From an uncultured Clostridia bacterium (GTDB lineage Bacteria; Bacillota; Clostridia; Christensenellales; CAG-138), in assembly GCA_944366945.1 (NCBI GenBank), contig CALVWJ010000019.1, positions 1-51,482 on the forward strand: a stretch of 51,482 bases of DNA, given 5' to 3'. Numbering within the stretch: the first letter of the stretch is position 1; each line of letters starts with the position of its first letter. The position numbers and the translations under genes were made by a program. Below, piece after piece: positions 19,355-28,232 of this stretch. The notes below the pieces were generated by a model. The model was given only the letters and a program-made list of their open reading frames with translations, ran no database searches and was not told the origin of the DNA.

Positions 19355-20263
19355 TCAGAGGCATTTTGCGATTTCGGCCGCAAGCGCCACGTTGTTGTAC
19401 ACCAGCTTAATGTTGGAAGCAAGGCTGTTTCCGCCCGTGATCTCATGGATGCGCGCAAGCAGGAATGGTGTCGTAGCTTTGCCATGGATCCCTTTCTGCT
19501 TGGCTTCCGCGCAAGCATCCTCAATCACGCGCTCAATGTAATCCGGATCAAGCGCGTCTTCCTCCGGGATGGGATTTGTAATGAGCATACCGCCATGATA
19601 CCCCAACTCATACTGCGTGCGAATCGCCGCAGCAACTTCCTCCGGCGTATCCAGCCGGCAGTCTACCGGAAGGCCGCTCTTGCGCGTATAGAATGCGGGC
19701 AGCTCATCCGTTTGGTACCCGATCACGGGCACGCCGCGCGTTTCGAGGTATTCCATGGTGAGCGGAAGGTCCAGAATGCTTTTTGCGCCTGCGCACACCA
19801 CGGCAACCGGCGTTTTTCCCAGCTCCTCCAGGTCCGCAGAAATGTCCATGGTCTGCTGTGCGCCGCGATGCACGCCGCCAATGCCGCCCGTTGCATGAAT
19901 GCGTATGCCCGCCATTGCGGCGAGGATCATCGTTCCGGTTACGGTCGTAGCGCCATCGAGCTTCCTTGCAACGAGAAGCGGGATATCCCGCCTGCTGGCC
20001 TTGATGACCTTGGTGCCCGTGCGGGCCAGATAATCCAGCTGCGCATCCTCCATGCCAACGCACAGCTTGCCGCCCAGGATCGCGCAGGTTGCAGGCACTG
20101 CGCCATGTTCCCGCGCAACGCGCTCGCAGCCGCGCGCAGTCTCAAGGTTCTGCGGGTATGGCATGCCATGGGAAATGATGGTGGACTCCAGCGCCACAAC
20201 AGGTTTGCCCTGCGCAAGCGCCTCCTGCACCGCAGGGGATATGGATAGATGTTGGTTCAGCAT
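19355..20263 (-). CDS. psuG: Pseudouridine-5'-phosphate glycosidase PsuG
   Basis: 302 aa, start ATG 20263 (AAAGGAG nine bases upstream; a TTG at 20269 is too close to that site). The family signature PVVALESTIISHGMPYP lies near residues 20-36, with TVTGTMILAAMAGIRIHATGGIGGVH in the core. PsuG reversibly cleaves pseudouridine-5'-phosphate to uracil and ribose-5-phosphate. It usually sits with the pseudouridine kinase gene psuK; no kinase is present here, so this is an orphan copy in the window. Confidence 0.95.
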   Translation of the reverse strand: MLNQHLSISPAVQEALAQGKPVVALESTIISHGMPYPQNLETARGCERVAREHGAVPATCAILGGKLCVGMEDAQLDYLARTGTKVIKASRRDIPLLVARKLDGATTVTGTMILAAMAGIRIHATGGIGGVHRGAQQTMDISADLEELGKTPVAVVCAGAKSILDLPLTMEYLETRGVPVIGYQTDELPAFYTRKSGLPVDCRLDTPEEVAAAIRTQYELGYHGGMLITNPIPEEDALDPDYIERVIEDACAEAKQKGIHGKATTPFLLARIHEITGGNSLASNIKLVYNNVALAAEIAKCL

Positions 20264-20334
20264 ACGCAAACGCTCCTTTTCAGCCGGCGAATTTAACTGG
20301 TTCTTTTTTCATAATTATAGCGAATCCTCCGCTG

Positions 20335-20363
20335 TTCCACAATACGCGAGAGTATGCTAAAAT
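20335..20363 (+). promoter_or_regulatory. Promoter of the CPBP protease gene
   Basis: TTCCAC (20335-20340), a 17-base spacer, TAAAAT (20358-20363), leading to a leader of about 90 bases before ATG 20461. Confidence 0.4.
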
Positions 20364-20460
20364 ATAAGAACTGCAACGGATTTTGCATTCGGAATGCAGT
20401 CTTAACCTTATTTTTAAAAGAAAGGATCAGCTTTGCTCCAGCAAGGCTTAGGTTTAAAAC

Positions 20461-21279
20461 ATGCGTTCAAAAGGCGTATTTATCGCTTTAGGGAAAGCGG
20501 CGTGTTATGCGTTGCTTTTCATTGGCATACAGTTGTTCGTAAGTTTTGCCGCTGCCATATGGCTCAGCATCCGCTCCGGGATCGTGCTTTTCTCCAACGG
20601 CATTGCACCGGAGGCAACAGCGCTTGCAGCGCAGGTGGCAGACGCCTTGATCCGCAATGCGGGCTTGCTTACGCTCATTTCCAATGCGCTTACGCTTTTG
20701 CTTCTGCTGCCCGTGTTCGCGGCGCGTAAAAAAAGCTATGCGCGAGAGATCTCCCTTTTCCCGCTTTCGCCGGGCGCCATCTGGCCGCTCGTCTTGGGCG
20801 CAACAGCCCTTTCCATCGTAATTTCACTTCTGCTTGCGCTGCTCCCCATCCCGGAAGCGCTCATGGATTCCTATACGGAAGCTTCGTCGAGCCTGGATGC
20901 GCCAGGATTTATCACGGCGCTTTCCACGGTGATTTTTGCTCCCATTGCAGAGGAAGTCATATTCCGCGGGCTCGTTTATACGCGCCTGCGCCGCGCCATG
21001 CCGGTTGCGCTCGCCTGCGTGCTCTCCAGCCTTGTTTTTGCCATCCTGCATGGCGAATTGATTTGGATCGCTTATGCGTTTATGATGGGCGTTGCGCTCA
21101 CGCTCGTATTTGAGCGGACCGGAACGCTCTGGTCAAGCATCATCGTTCACATCACGTTCAACCTGTTCGGTTCTTATCTCGTGCAGTATGTGCCGGGAAG
21201 CATCCTCATCCTTATCCTTGGCATTGCAGGCATCGCCTGCTGCTGGAACTGGCTTGCACGCGTTTACCCGCGCGTTTGA
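20461..21279 (+). CDS. CPBP-family intramembrane glutamic endopeptidase
   Basis: 272 aa polytopic membrane protein with about seven hydrophobic segments. The CPBP (Abi/Rce1-like) motifs are present: EEVIFR (Glu164-Arg169), FAILHGE (His197) and HITFNLFG. Members are membrane proteases; in bacteria some act on bacteriocins or signalling peptides, but the substrate here is unknown. The ribosome site is weak (AGG ten bases before ATG). It is followed 29 bases later by a PPC-domain gene, probably in the same operon. Confidence 0.85.
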   Translation: MRSKGVFIALGKAACYALLFIGIQLFVSFAAAIWLSIRSGIVLFSNGIAPEATALAAQVADALIRNAGLLTLISNALTLLLLLPVFAARKKSYAREISLFPLSPGAIWPLVLGATALSIVISLLLALLPIPEALMDSYTEASSSLDAPGFITALSTVIFAPIAEEVIFRGLVYTRLRRAMPVALACVLSSLVFAILHGELIWIAYAFMMGVALTLVFERTGTLWSSIIVHITFNLFGSYLVQYVPGSILILILGIAGIACCWNWLARVYPRV

Positions 21280-21308
21280 ATCCTCTGAAAAAGCAAGAAG
21301 GCTCACAA

Positions 21309-21731
21309 ATGGAATATAAGAGATTTGAAAATACGCTCCTCGTCCGGCTGGATCAAGGGGAAGAGATTCTGACGCAGCTTGAAGCCATCTCCAGCGCGGA
21401 GCATATCCTGCTTGCTGAGGTTAGCGGGCTTGGCGCAATCAACGAATTTACCGCCGGCGTATACAACACGGCAGAAAAGCGCTTTTCGCCCAACACGTTC
21501 CGAGGCGCATATGAGATCGTATCGCTCACCGGGACCATCTCTACCATGAATGGCAAGCATTACAGTCACATTCACATGAGCGCGGGCGACGCCATGGGCC
21601 GTGTGTTCGGCGGTCATTTGAGCCGCGCCGTCATCAGCGCCACAGGAGAGCTGGTCATCCGCATCCTAAACGGTCAAGTAGACCGGGCATTCGATGCGCA
21701 AACCGGCCTCAACCTGTTCCGCTTCGCTTGA
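21309..21731 (+). CDS. PPC/DUF296-domain protein
   Basis: 140 aa, ATG 21309 behind AGAAGG. The whole protein is one PPC (plants and prokaryotes conserved, DUF296) domain: RLDQGEEILTQLEAI, then LAEVSGLGAINEFTAGVYN and the metal-site-like HYSHIHMSAGD with GHLSRAVISATGE. Bacterial single-domain versions trimerise. They are described as putative DNA-binding proteins because plant homologues carry AT-hooks, which this one lacks. Function is unknown. Confidence 0.85.
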   Translation: MEYKRFENTLLVRLDQGEEILTQLEAISSAEHILLAEVSGLGAINEFTAGVYNTAEKRFSPNTFRGAYEIVSLTGTISTMNGKHYSHIHMSAGDAMGRVFGGHLSRAVISATGELVIRILNGQVDRAFDAQTGLNLFRFA

Positions 21732-22238
21732 CAGCCATCTTCTTTCCAGCAAAGCGGGATTGTGAGAGCCCTGGAGGAGCGCTTATTAAGCGCACAGAAG
21801 CTTTTGTCTCTTACATCGCAAATGCGTAGAAGGTAAGCTTTCAGCAATAGCTGGATTGCATTGATTTCCCGCTGTGCGCCATGCCTTAAGCCTTTTGCGT
21901 TCCCCCACCTTAGGAGAGGCAGCCCAGGAAAACATCGCCATGAAGGGGCATATTGAGGCAATTGCATTATCATCGGAAGGCATACCGCAGTGCGTATGTC
22001 TCCTAACGCCTTTTTCGCGCATCTGCCGCACATCTGCCGTTTCAAGGGTAGAGCGACAAGTTCAGTCGTATTTGTTCTGGGCAAGGCGGCCCCGCCGCAG
22101 GCAGGGCGGGCTCCCTTCCAGGGCCGGCCAACACAGCGCCGGGGCGAATGGGCGAAATTAGCCTGTGTTTTCTTATGGTACCGCCCGTTTAGTTGTTGTG
22201 CGCAAACAAGCCATTCTAAATATGATTGGAGCATTTTT
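21732..22238. other. Non-coding stretch before dsdA
   Basis: About 500 bases without a convincing gene. Points seen: a GCGCTT/AAGCGC dyad at about 21779-21793, and a very GC-rich patch at 22080-22150. An open frame continues upstream of dsdA to 21990 but lacks family similarity and a ribosome site, so it is not coding. No T-box core or DsdC-like gene was found. Confidence 0.5.
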
Positions 22239-23567
22239 ATGGAAATGAAGCACCGTTATTTCGAAGACCCGATCGTTCGCAAAATCGCCGAAGCGGAAGA
22301 ATGCGTTTGGTTGAATCCCCATCTGCGCCCGGCGGAAGCTGCGCTTGCCGCTCTCCCCTATTCGCGCGCGGATGTGGAGGATGCAGCGCTTCGGCTTGCG
22401 CGCTTTGCGCCCTATATCAAGCGCTGCTTCCCCGAAACCGCAGCCGATGGCGGGCTGATCGAATCCCCGCTCACGGAGATTCCGCACATGGCAGCATTTC
22501 TGCGCAAGAGCAGCGCTCCGTGCCTGCCCGGGCGCATGCTGCTCAAGCGGGACAGTGACCTTGCCGTTGCCGGCTCCGTGAAGGCGCGCGGCGGGATCTA
22601 CGAAGTGCTCAAGCACGCCGAAGCGCGCGCGTGCGCTGCGGGCCTGCTGCGCGAAACGGACGATTATTCCATTCTTGCGGAACCGGAATACAAGCGGTTT
22701 TTCCAGCAATACGAAATTGCGGTGGGCTCCACGGGCAACCTGGGCCTTTCCATCGGCATCATGAGCGCGGCGCTTGGCTTCCGCGTTACGGTACACATGT
22801 CCGCAGACGCACGGGCATGGAAAAAAGATCTGTTGCGCAGCAAAGGCGTGCGCGTGATGGAATATGCGGGCGATTATTCCGAAGCCGTGCGCCAGGGGCG
22901 CGCCCTTTCTGAAGCGGACCCGATGAGCTATTTTGTAGATGATGAAAATTCCGTGGATCTGTTCATGGGGTATGCGGTCGCAGCGCTGCGCCTGCAGGGA
23001 CAACTTGCGGCGCAGGGTATTGCGGTGGATGCGGAGCACCCTCTGTTTGTGACCATTCCCTGCGGGGTCGGCGGCGCGCCCGGCGGGATCACGTTTGGAT
23101 TAAAGCTGATTTATGGCGACAACGTGCATGTGTTCTATGCGGAACCCGTGCAATGCCCCTGCATGCTCCTTGGCCTTGCAACCGGCTTGAATCAGAACAT
23201 TTCCGTGCAGGATGTGGGCTTAAGCGGCAAAACACATGCGGACGGCCTTGCAGTCGGCCGGCCCTCAGGGTTTGTTGGAGGCATAGTGCGCACGTTGCTC
23301 TCCGGTGCATACACGCTCGAGGACGATCGTCTCTATAACATGATGCGCGCGCTTATGGAGTGCGAATCCATTTTCATCGAGCCTTCCGCCTGCGCCTGCC
23401 TTCCTGCGCCCTCGCTGCTTGCCGCGGCGCCCGGCATGGAAGCTTACCTCGTTGCACATGGCATTTCCGCGCACATGGAAAATGCTACCCATGTGCTCTG
23501 GGCAACCGGCGGGCGGCTTGTGCCGGAAGCGGTGCGTGAAGAATACCGCAACACCTATCTGCGCTAA
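22239..23567 (+). CDS. dsdA: D-serine ammonia-lyase (D-serine dehydratase)
   Basis: 442 aa, the usual length of DsdA. PLP-dependent conversion of D-serine to pyruvate and ammonia. The cofactor lysine is in AGSVKARGG (Lys115). The phosphate-binding glycine loop is GSTGNLG (163-169), and IPCGVGGAPGG with FIEPSACA lies in the C-terminal half. The start ATG 22239 (TTGGAG seven bases before) reproduces the family N-terminus. Alternative members of the fold such as diaminopropionate ammonia-lyase are less likely given the length and the HMSADARAWKKDLLRSKGV region. No cognate transporter or regulator is adjacent. Confidence 0.92.
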   Translation: MEMKHRYFEDPIVRKIAEAEECVWLNPHLRPAEAALAALPYSRADVEDAALRLARFAPYIKRCFPETAADGGLIESPLTEIPHMAAFLRKSSAPCLPGRMLLKRDSDLAVAGSVKARGGIYEVLKHAEARACAAGLLRETDDYSILAEPEYKRFFQQYEIAVGSTGNLGLSIGIMSAALGFRVTVHMSADARAWKKDLLRSKGVRVMEYAGDYSEAVRQGRALSEADPMSYFVDDENSVDLFMGYAVAALRLQGQLAAQGIAVDAEHPLFVTIPCGVGGAPGGITFGLKLIYGDNVHVFYAEPVQCPCMLLGLATGLNQNISVQDVGLSGKTHADGLAVGRPSGFVGGIVRTLLSGAYTLEDDRLYNMMRALMECESIFIEPSACACLPAPSLLAAAPGMEAYLVAHGISAHMENATHVLWATGGRLVPEAVREEYRNTYLR

Positions 23568-23688
23568 GCTTTCTTGCCGTCTATATTCCAAAGGCAGCCA
23601 CCTATCGCAAAGCGCTGGAAAATACGCCTTGGATTCCCTATACTGCAAACATCCTTGAGGGAAACGGGGTTCCCCGGAGGAGGGCAGC

Positions 23689-24132
23689 ATGCAGATTAAA
23701 ATCCAAATCGATTCCGCCTGCGCGGAGCCAGAGCTCGTCATTCGCGCCGCAGCCGTTACGGAAGAAGTGCAGGCGCTGATCGCCCGGCTTTCGGACGCGC
23801 GGTCGTCCACCATCGCCGGATTTGCAGGGGATACGGTCCACCTGCTTCAGCCGGATGAGATCCTGCGCATTTACGCACAGCAGCAAAAGGTATATGCGCA
23901 AACTCTGGACGGCAATCTCTATGCGTTGCGTCTGCGCCTTTATGAGGCGGAAGAACGCCTTATGCCGCTGCGCTTCGTCCGCATTTCCCATTCCGAGATC
24001 GTCAATCTACGCAGGGTAAAGCGGCTTGATCTCAGCCTTTCCGGCACCATCTGCATGGAACTTTCAAACGGAATGACAGCCTTTGTTTCCCGGCGCTACG
24101 TTGCGAAAATCAAGGAAATTCTTGGCATCTGA
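23689..24132 (+). CDS. LytTR-family DNA-binding regulator
   Basis: 147 aa, ATG 23689 with GGAGGAGGG upstream. A short N-terminal segment is followed by a LytTR domain (about residues 45-147: DEILRIYAQQQKVYAQTLDGN...FVRISHSEIVNLRRVKRLDL...VSRRYVAKIKEILG). There is no response-regulator receiver domain. It is 12 bases from a DUF3021 membrane gene. LytTR-DUF3021 pairs recur in Firmicutes and are thought to be membrane-inhibited autoregulatory systems; the signal is unknown. Confidence 0.88.
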   Translation: MQIKIQIDSACAEPELVIRAAAVTEEVQALIARLSDARSSTIAGFAGDTVHLLQPDEILRIYAQQQKVYAQTLDGNLYALRLRLYEAEERLMPLRFVRISHSEIVNLRRVKRLDLSLSGTICMELSNGMTAFVSRRYVAKIKEILGI

Positions 24133-24144
24133 ACGAGGTGACCC

Positions 24145-24600
24145 ATGGATATGAAAAAAACGGTGCTTTTGCGCGCGCTGCTGGGCTTTCCCCTGGGGAT
24201 TGCGCTCGGCCAGCTGATTACCCTCTGCATCTCCGCCTGTTATGGCGGGGAATATTATCCCTGCGTGCCAACGCTTGTGGCGCAACTCGGCAGCGAGCTT
24301 GCAGCCGTTGCGCTTCAAACCCTTCTTTGCGGCGTGCTTGGCGCAGCCTGCGCCGCGGCATCCTGCGCATTCCAGATGGAACACTGGAGTATTTCGAAAG
24401 CCACAGCCGTCCATTTCCTCGTGCTCTCCCTATCCATGTTGCCTATCGCATATTTTTCGCATTGGATGGAGCATACCTTTGCCGGCGTGCTTGCCTATTT
24501 CGGCGTTTTTCTCGCGATTTACGCCATGATCTGGTTGCTTCTATATCGCAGCGTCCACACCAAGGTTCAAAAAATCAATAAGGCGCTCAAAAAAGGCTAG
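24145..24600 (+). CDS. DUF3021 membrane protein, partner of the LytTR regulator
   Basis: 151 aa with four hydrophobic segments, starting MDMKKTVLLRALLGFPLGIALGQ; a second ATG is two codons in. GAGGTGACCC lies just upstream. Its length, membrane pattern and position directly after a LytTR gene fit DUF3021, whose members are proposed to sequester the cognate LytTR protein at the membrane. The C-terminus is basic and cytoplasmic (KVQKINKALKKG). Confidence 0.82.
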   Translation: MDMKKTVLLRALLGFPLGIALGQLITLCISACYGGEYYPCVPTLVAQLGSELAAVALQTLLCGVLGAACAAASCAFQMEHWSISKATAVHFLVLSLSMLPIAYFSHWMEHTFAGVLAYFGVFLAIYAMIWLLLYRSVHTKVQKINKALKKG

Positions 24601-24702
24601 GCAGCTGCATAGGTAAGGGAGCTGCTTCGGGATATCCTTGCATCCTGTTGCAAACGCAGCGGATGCCATAGCGCCTCCTTTTATGCGCACAGCAATCCAT
24701 AT

Positions 24703-24733
24703 AAAGGCTCCCTTGCTAAGCAAGGGGGCCTTT
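24703..24733. terminator. Bidirectional terminator between DUF3021 and the alarmone synthetase gene
   Basis: Nearly perfect 15-base arms (24703-24717 and 24718-24733), with A-runs on one side and T-runs on the other, between two convergent genes. Confidence 0.7.
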
Positions 24734-24817
24734 GCAGATTTGCCGCACTTCTCGTAAAAGCCAACGCAGGCCCGTGGTCGCGATCCCACCATGGACTTCA
24801 AGCAGCAAGCAGGATGC

Positions 24818-25507
24818 TTAAACGTCCTGTTTGCCCTGCTGCAACCTTTGATAGATCTCCTGCATGCGCCGATCAAGCGCGGTGCTCTCTTCGGCGCAGC
24901 GTTTAAGCTCTTTGCGCAGCGCTTCATCCTCTCGAATGGCTTCGCTCGATTTATAGCGGATCTGGTGCTCAAGGCTTGCCCAAAAATCCATTGCAATGGT
25001 GCGGATTTGGATTTCAACGGGCACCGCTACGCTCCCATTGGAAAGGAAAACCGGGACGCTCACCACCAAATGCAAACTTCGATAGCCGTTTTCCTTGGGA
25101 GATTCGATATAGTCCGTGCGGCGCAGGACGATGATATCATCCTGTGTGGAAAGCATCTGGGCAATCCGGTAGATGTCGTCTATATAGTTGCAAACCACGC
25201 GCACGCCTGCAATATCCGTTAGGTTCTCCTTTGCGCTTGCAATGCTCACCTTCATCCCTTTGCGCCGCAGCTTTTCCACGATGCTGGGCAGGCTTTTCAA
25301 GCGGCTGTCGATATGGTGGATGGGGTTATGGTCATAGCGCATGTTGAATTCGGAATTCAAAATCTCAAGCTTGGTCGTGATCTCCCGAATGGCGCTGTTA
25401 TAAAGCTGCACCATCTCCATAAAATCCTGCGCCTGCTCCAGGTTTGCTTCCAGCGCGCCGGGCTTGAGCGCGCTTACCTCCCGCATCAAACCATCCAGTT
25501 TTTGCAT
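24818..25507 (-). CDS. Small alarmone synthetase (RelQ/YjbM-like GTP pyrophosphokinase)
   Basis: 229 aa, start ATG 25507 placed seven bases after AGGAG. Another ATG at 25513 is too close to that site, and the open frame beyond it is antisense to the SDR promoter. The single (p)ppGpp synthetase domain shows DSRLKSLPSIVEKLRRKG, the G-loop-like RRTDYIESPKENGYRSLHL and VEIQIRTIAMDFWASLEHQIRYK. There is no HD hydrolase, TGS or ACT domain, so it makes but does not degrade ppGpp/pppGpp. The C-terminus is a charged predicted coiled coil (about 195-229). Confidence 0.92.
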   Translation of the reverse strand: MQKLDGLMREVSALKPGALEANLEQAQDFMEMVQLYNSAIREITTKLEILNSEFNMRYDHNPIHHIDSRLKSLPSIVEKLRRKGMKVSIASAKENLTDIAGVRVVCNYIDDIYRIAQMLSTQDDIIVLRRTDYIESPKENGYRSLHLVVSVPVFLSNGSVAVPVEIQIRTIAMDFWASLEHQIRYKSSEAIREDEALRKELKRCAEESTALDRRMQEIYQRLQQGKQDV

Positions 25508-25706
25508 TTGCATTCTCCTTAGCCATCTGCGTTTTTTCCATGGTACCCCGCTTTTTGCAGCCGCGCAAGCGCAACATGGGTACTGCATGTGAACTTTTTC
25601 AAAAGGATTTGAAAAAAGCTTCCAGTTATACGATAATAAAAACGGCATTCGAATTTGGGGCTCATTCCCATAGGAACCATGAAATAGAAAGGAAAGCGTA
25701 AAAACA

Positions 25707-26480
25707 ATGAAGATTGCAGTAATCACCGGCGCAAGCTCGGGCATGGGGCGCGAATTTGTGCTCCAATTGAGCAGGCAGGAACCGTTTGAGGAAATCTGGG
25801 TAATCGCGCGCAGGGCAGAGCGCCTCGAAGAGTTGAAGCAGCTCGTAAGCACGCCGCTTCGCATCGTGCCGCTAGATCTTTCTGCAAAGCCGGGCTGGGA
25901 CGCTTATGCGGCGCTGCTCGCCGCGGAAAAGCCGGACGTGCGCGTTCTTGTCAATGCAAGCGGCTTTGGGCGTTTTGGGACTTATGCGGACATCCCCCTT
26001 TCGGACTCGCTCGCGATGATCGACCTCAACTGCAAGGGGCTCGTCGCGATGACGGAGCTTACGCTTCCCTACATGCATGAAGGCGCAAAGATCCTGCAGC
26101 TTGATTCCCTCTCCTCCTTCCAGCCCGTTCCCTACATCAATGTTTATGGCGCGACCAAGGCATTCGTGCTCAGCTATGCCCGCGCGCTGAACGTTGAACT
26201 CAAGCCGCGCAAAATCCGCTGCATGGCCATGTGCCCCGGCTGGGTTCAAACGGAATTTTTCGACCATGCAATCCAAAAGGGAAGCGATGCGGTAACGTAT
26301 TTCAACATCATGTTTACGGCAGAGGAAGTGGTGCGCACTGCCATCAAGGATCTTTACCACAGCAACAAAGACGTTTCCATCCACGATTTCCGCATCCGCA
26401 CCCAGGTGTTTTTCACAAAGCTGTTGCCGCACCGCCTCGTTATGAAGGTTTGGATGCATCAGCAGAAGCATGACCGCTAA
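25707..26480 (+). CDS. Short-chain dehydrogenase/reductase
   Basis: 257 aa Rossmann-fold oxidoreductase. Cofactor loop TGASSGMG (residues 7-14), NASGFG in the NAG region, catalytic Ser in LDSLSSF and YGATK (Tyr-x-x-x-Lys). Its profile resembles the YqjQ/DltE-like SDRs of Firmicutes acting on lipid or small carbonyl substrates, but the substrate cannot be inferred. ATG 25707 lies behind GAAAGG. Confidence 0.88.
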   Translation: MKIAVITGASSGMGREFVLQLSRQEPFEEIWVIARRAERLEELKQLVSTPLRIVPLDLSAKPGWDAYAALLAAEKPDVRVLVNASGFGRFGTYADIPLSDSLAMIDLNCKGLVAMTELTLPYMHEGAKILQLDSLSSFQPVPYINVYGATKAFVLSYARALNVELKPRKIRCMAMCPGWVQTEFFDHAIQKGSDAVTYFNIMFTAEEVVRTAIKDLYHSNKDVSIHDFRIRTQVFFTKLLPHRLVMKVWMHQQKHDR

Positions 26481-26552
26481 AGCGCAGGGCCCGGCATCCT
26501 GCGCAGAGGTTGCCGTTTAACTGCAGGGGAACGGGTCCCAACGCCCCATCGC

Positions 26553-26768
26553 TTAAGAAAAATCGATTCCAAAGACCCACTTGATCGCGATGAGCGCAAG
26601 CGCGCCGAGGACGCTGAAGCCGATCGCCGCGCCAAGGCCGCGAAAAATGCCCGAGAGAAAGCTGCGCCAAAACAGCCGTTTGGGATCGTTCATAATCTCC
26701 GCAAGCTGGCGGATCCCGCTTTCTTCAAGCGCGTCCAGCAGCATTTCGATCCGTTTATCCCGTTCCAT
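26553..26768 (-). CDS. DUF5665-like small membrane protein
   Basis: 71 aa, ATG 26768 with AAAGGG eight bases before. A charged N-terminal helix (MERDKRIEMLLDALEESGI...) and NDPKRLFWRSFLSGIFRGLGAAIGFSV are followed by one membrane segment, the usual DUF5665 pattern in spore-formers. Function is unknown. The 12-codon extension to 26804 has no better ribosome site. Confidence 0.75.
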   Translation of the reverse strand: MERDKRIEMLLDALEESGIRQLAEIMNDPKRLFWRSFLSGIFRGLGAAIGFSVLGALALIAIKWVFGIDFS

Positions 26769-26877
26769 TGCGCAATCCCTTTCCTTAGGCCCAACAGGCC
26801 GCATTCTCGCTTAGTTTCCCCACTGCATACTTTTTTACGCGCAGCCTTGCGCTTTCCGCCATGGCTGCGCGCAACGC

Positions 26878-26907
26878 ATAGCGGCCGGGGATACCCCCAG
26901 CCGCTAT
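26878..26907. terminator. GC-rich hairpin downstream of the SASP pair
   Basis: ATAGCGGC (26878-26885) pairs with GCCGCTAT (26900-26907) and GGGG with CCCC inside. It begins 17 bases past the stop of the second SASP gene. It lacks a U-run on the minus strand. Confidence 0.45.
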
Positions 26908-26924
26908 TGTCTTTCTTGTTTGTG

Positions 26925-27122
26925 TTATTTCATCATGTTACCGCTGGTGTTCATGTTGTTCTGCGCATAAGCGATCATGCGCTTCACCATCTCGCCGCCG
27001 ATAGAACCGGCTTCACGCGCGGTGATGTCACCATTGTAACCCTGCTTCAGATTTACGTTCAGGGAGTTCGCAACTTCCGTTTTGAAGCTCTGGAGCTTCG
27101 CCTTGCTGCTGTTGTTCGCCAT
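26925..27122 (-). CDS. Alpha/beta-type small acid-soluble spore protein
   Basis: 65 aa. The alpha/beta SASP signatures are present: KTEVANSLNVNLKQGYNGDITAREAG contains the GPR protease cleavage region, and GSIGGEMVKRMI follows. These proteins coat spore DNA, protect it from UV and are degraded at germination. GGAGG lies upstream. It is the second of a tandem pair, 45 bases after the first, presumably transcribed by the forespore sigma factor SigG. Confidence 0.96.
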   Translation of the reverse strand: MANNSSKAKLQSFKTEVANSLNVNLKQGYNGDITAREAGSIGGEMVKRMIAYAQNNMNTSGNMMK

Positions 27123-27167
27123 TGTGTTTTTCCTCCTTTCCTATCAAGTTTCTTTCTAGCAATGCAG

Positions 27168-27362
27168 TTACTTCTGCATGTTGTTTTCGGCATAAGCGAT
27201 CATGCGCTTCACCATTTCGCCGCCAATGGAGCCGGCTTCGCGGGATGTCAAGTCGCCGTTGTAGCCCTGCTTCAGATTCACGTTCAGAGAATTCGCAACT
27301 TCCATCTTGAACGCATCCATCGCCTTCTTGGACTCGGGAACAAGAACGTTATTCCGTGCCAT
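27168..27362 (-). CDS. Alpha/beta-type small acid-soluble spore protein
   Basis: 64 aa, start ATG 27362 (MARNNVLVPESKKAMDAF) behind AAGGAGGTGAG. Nearly identical to the neighbouring copy from MEVANSLNVNLKQGYNGD through GGEMVKRMIAYA, so it is a recent tandem duplicate. The N-termini differ: the VPESKKAMDAFK start is the more usual one for the family. It shows that the organism can form endospores. Confidence 0.96.
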   Translation of the reverse strand: MARNNVLVPESKKAMDAFKMEVANSLNVNLKQGYNGDLTSREAGSIGGEMVKRMIAYAENNMQK

Positions 27363-27700
27363 GTGTTTCTCACCTCCTTGATGATGTGGTCTTAACATGC
27401 GCGTTCCAAGAGGGATTTATGAATGGAAATCTATAGGAATCAATGCAAAGAAAAGCAATTCAACACGCGTGCTTTCTTTTTATATGATTTACGCGAATGC
27501 TTTTTTTATTTTGAATTTTAAAATGTTTTGGGTTGCGCTGGCGCCGATGAAAGCTCTGGATTATTTAGCGGATTGGCATAAATTGGAACATGATGCAAAA
27601 TTGAATCTAAGCGGTACACCCCCTTTGCACCGCGGCTGCAATGCAGCATCGCAAACGCCCGAAAGAGCTTCCTTTTTAGGCGGTTTTCTCTGCGCAAAGA
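27363..27700. other. Region between the SASP genes and the GNAT gene, no gene seen
   Basis: AT-rich, low in coding signal. It should contain the SigG-type promoter of the SASP pair on the minus strand; I could not pick a convincing -35/-10 pair for it. Confidence 0.4.
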
Positions 27701-27729
27701 TTGACTTTTTTTGCAGTTTGTTTACTATA
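27701..27729 (+). promoter_or_regulatory. Promoter of the GNAT gene
   Basis: TTGACT (27701-27706) followed at 16-17 bases by TACTAT/ACTATA (27723-27729), giving a leader of about 35 bases to ATG 27768. Confidence 0.55.
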
Positions 27730-27767
27730 TTAAACAGAATTCATGCCATTCTGTGGGGGGAATCACA

Positions 27768-28232
27768 ATGAAGGTTGTCCGGTTTCATGCGCGCGATCTG
27801 GATGCTGCGTTCGCGATTCAGCGTGCAGCTTTTCAACCGCTGTATGAAACATATCATGACGATATGAGCCCTTACCTGGAAAGCAAATCGGTGCTTTTGC
27901 AGAAGTATTTATCCCCGGGCACTTATGGATACCTCTTCGTTGAAAGCGGCGTTCCGGTAGGCGCCGTCAGAGTTCGCATTGATCCCGAGCACAAAACCGC
28001 CAAGATCTCTGCGCTGGCTGTGCACCCTCTGCACCAAGGCCGCGGCATCGCACAAGCGGCGCTGCGGCAAATCGAACACATTCACGATGATGTTACAACA
28101 TGGCATCTCAGTACGATTTTGCAGGAAAAAAGGAATTGCCACCTTTATGAAAAGTTAGGCTACCGGCAAACAGGGGCGTTCGAACAAATCAACGATACCA
28201 TGACGCTGGTATTCTATGAAAAGGGCAAATAA
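27768..28232 (+). CDS. GNAT-family N-acetyltransferase
   Basis: 154 aa. Acetyl-CoA binding motif A is LAVHPLHQGRGIAQAALRQIE, and the C-terminal EKRNCHLYEKLGYRQTGAFE is the usual motif B. Start ATG 27768 sits behind GGGGGG; the frame upstream to 27711 overlaps the promoter. Acceptor substrate unknown. Single gene with its own promoter. Confidence 0.88.
   Translation: MKVVRFHARDLDAAFAIQRAAFQPLYETYHDDMSPYLESKSVLLQKYLSPGTYGYLFVESGVPVGAVRVRIDPEHKTAKISALAVHPLHQGRGIAQAALRQIEHIHDDVTTWHLSTILQEKRNCHLYEKLGYRQTGAFEQINDTMTLVFYEKGK

Noticed and set aside
22165..22185. TGGTACCGC resembling a T-box core before dsdA
   Set aside because: Only part of the core matches, with no antiterminator or terminator structure and no amino-acid-tRNA logic.
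21990..22238. N-terminal extension of dsdA
   Set aside because: DsdA proteins are about 442 aa starting at the ATG used here; the extension is unlike the family.
25508..25864. N-terminal extension of the alarmone synthetase frame
   Set aside because: It runs antisense through the promoter and start of the SDR gene, has no ribosome site, and the family starts near residue MQKLDG.
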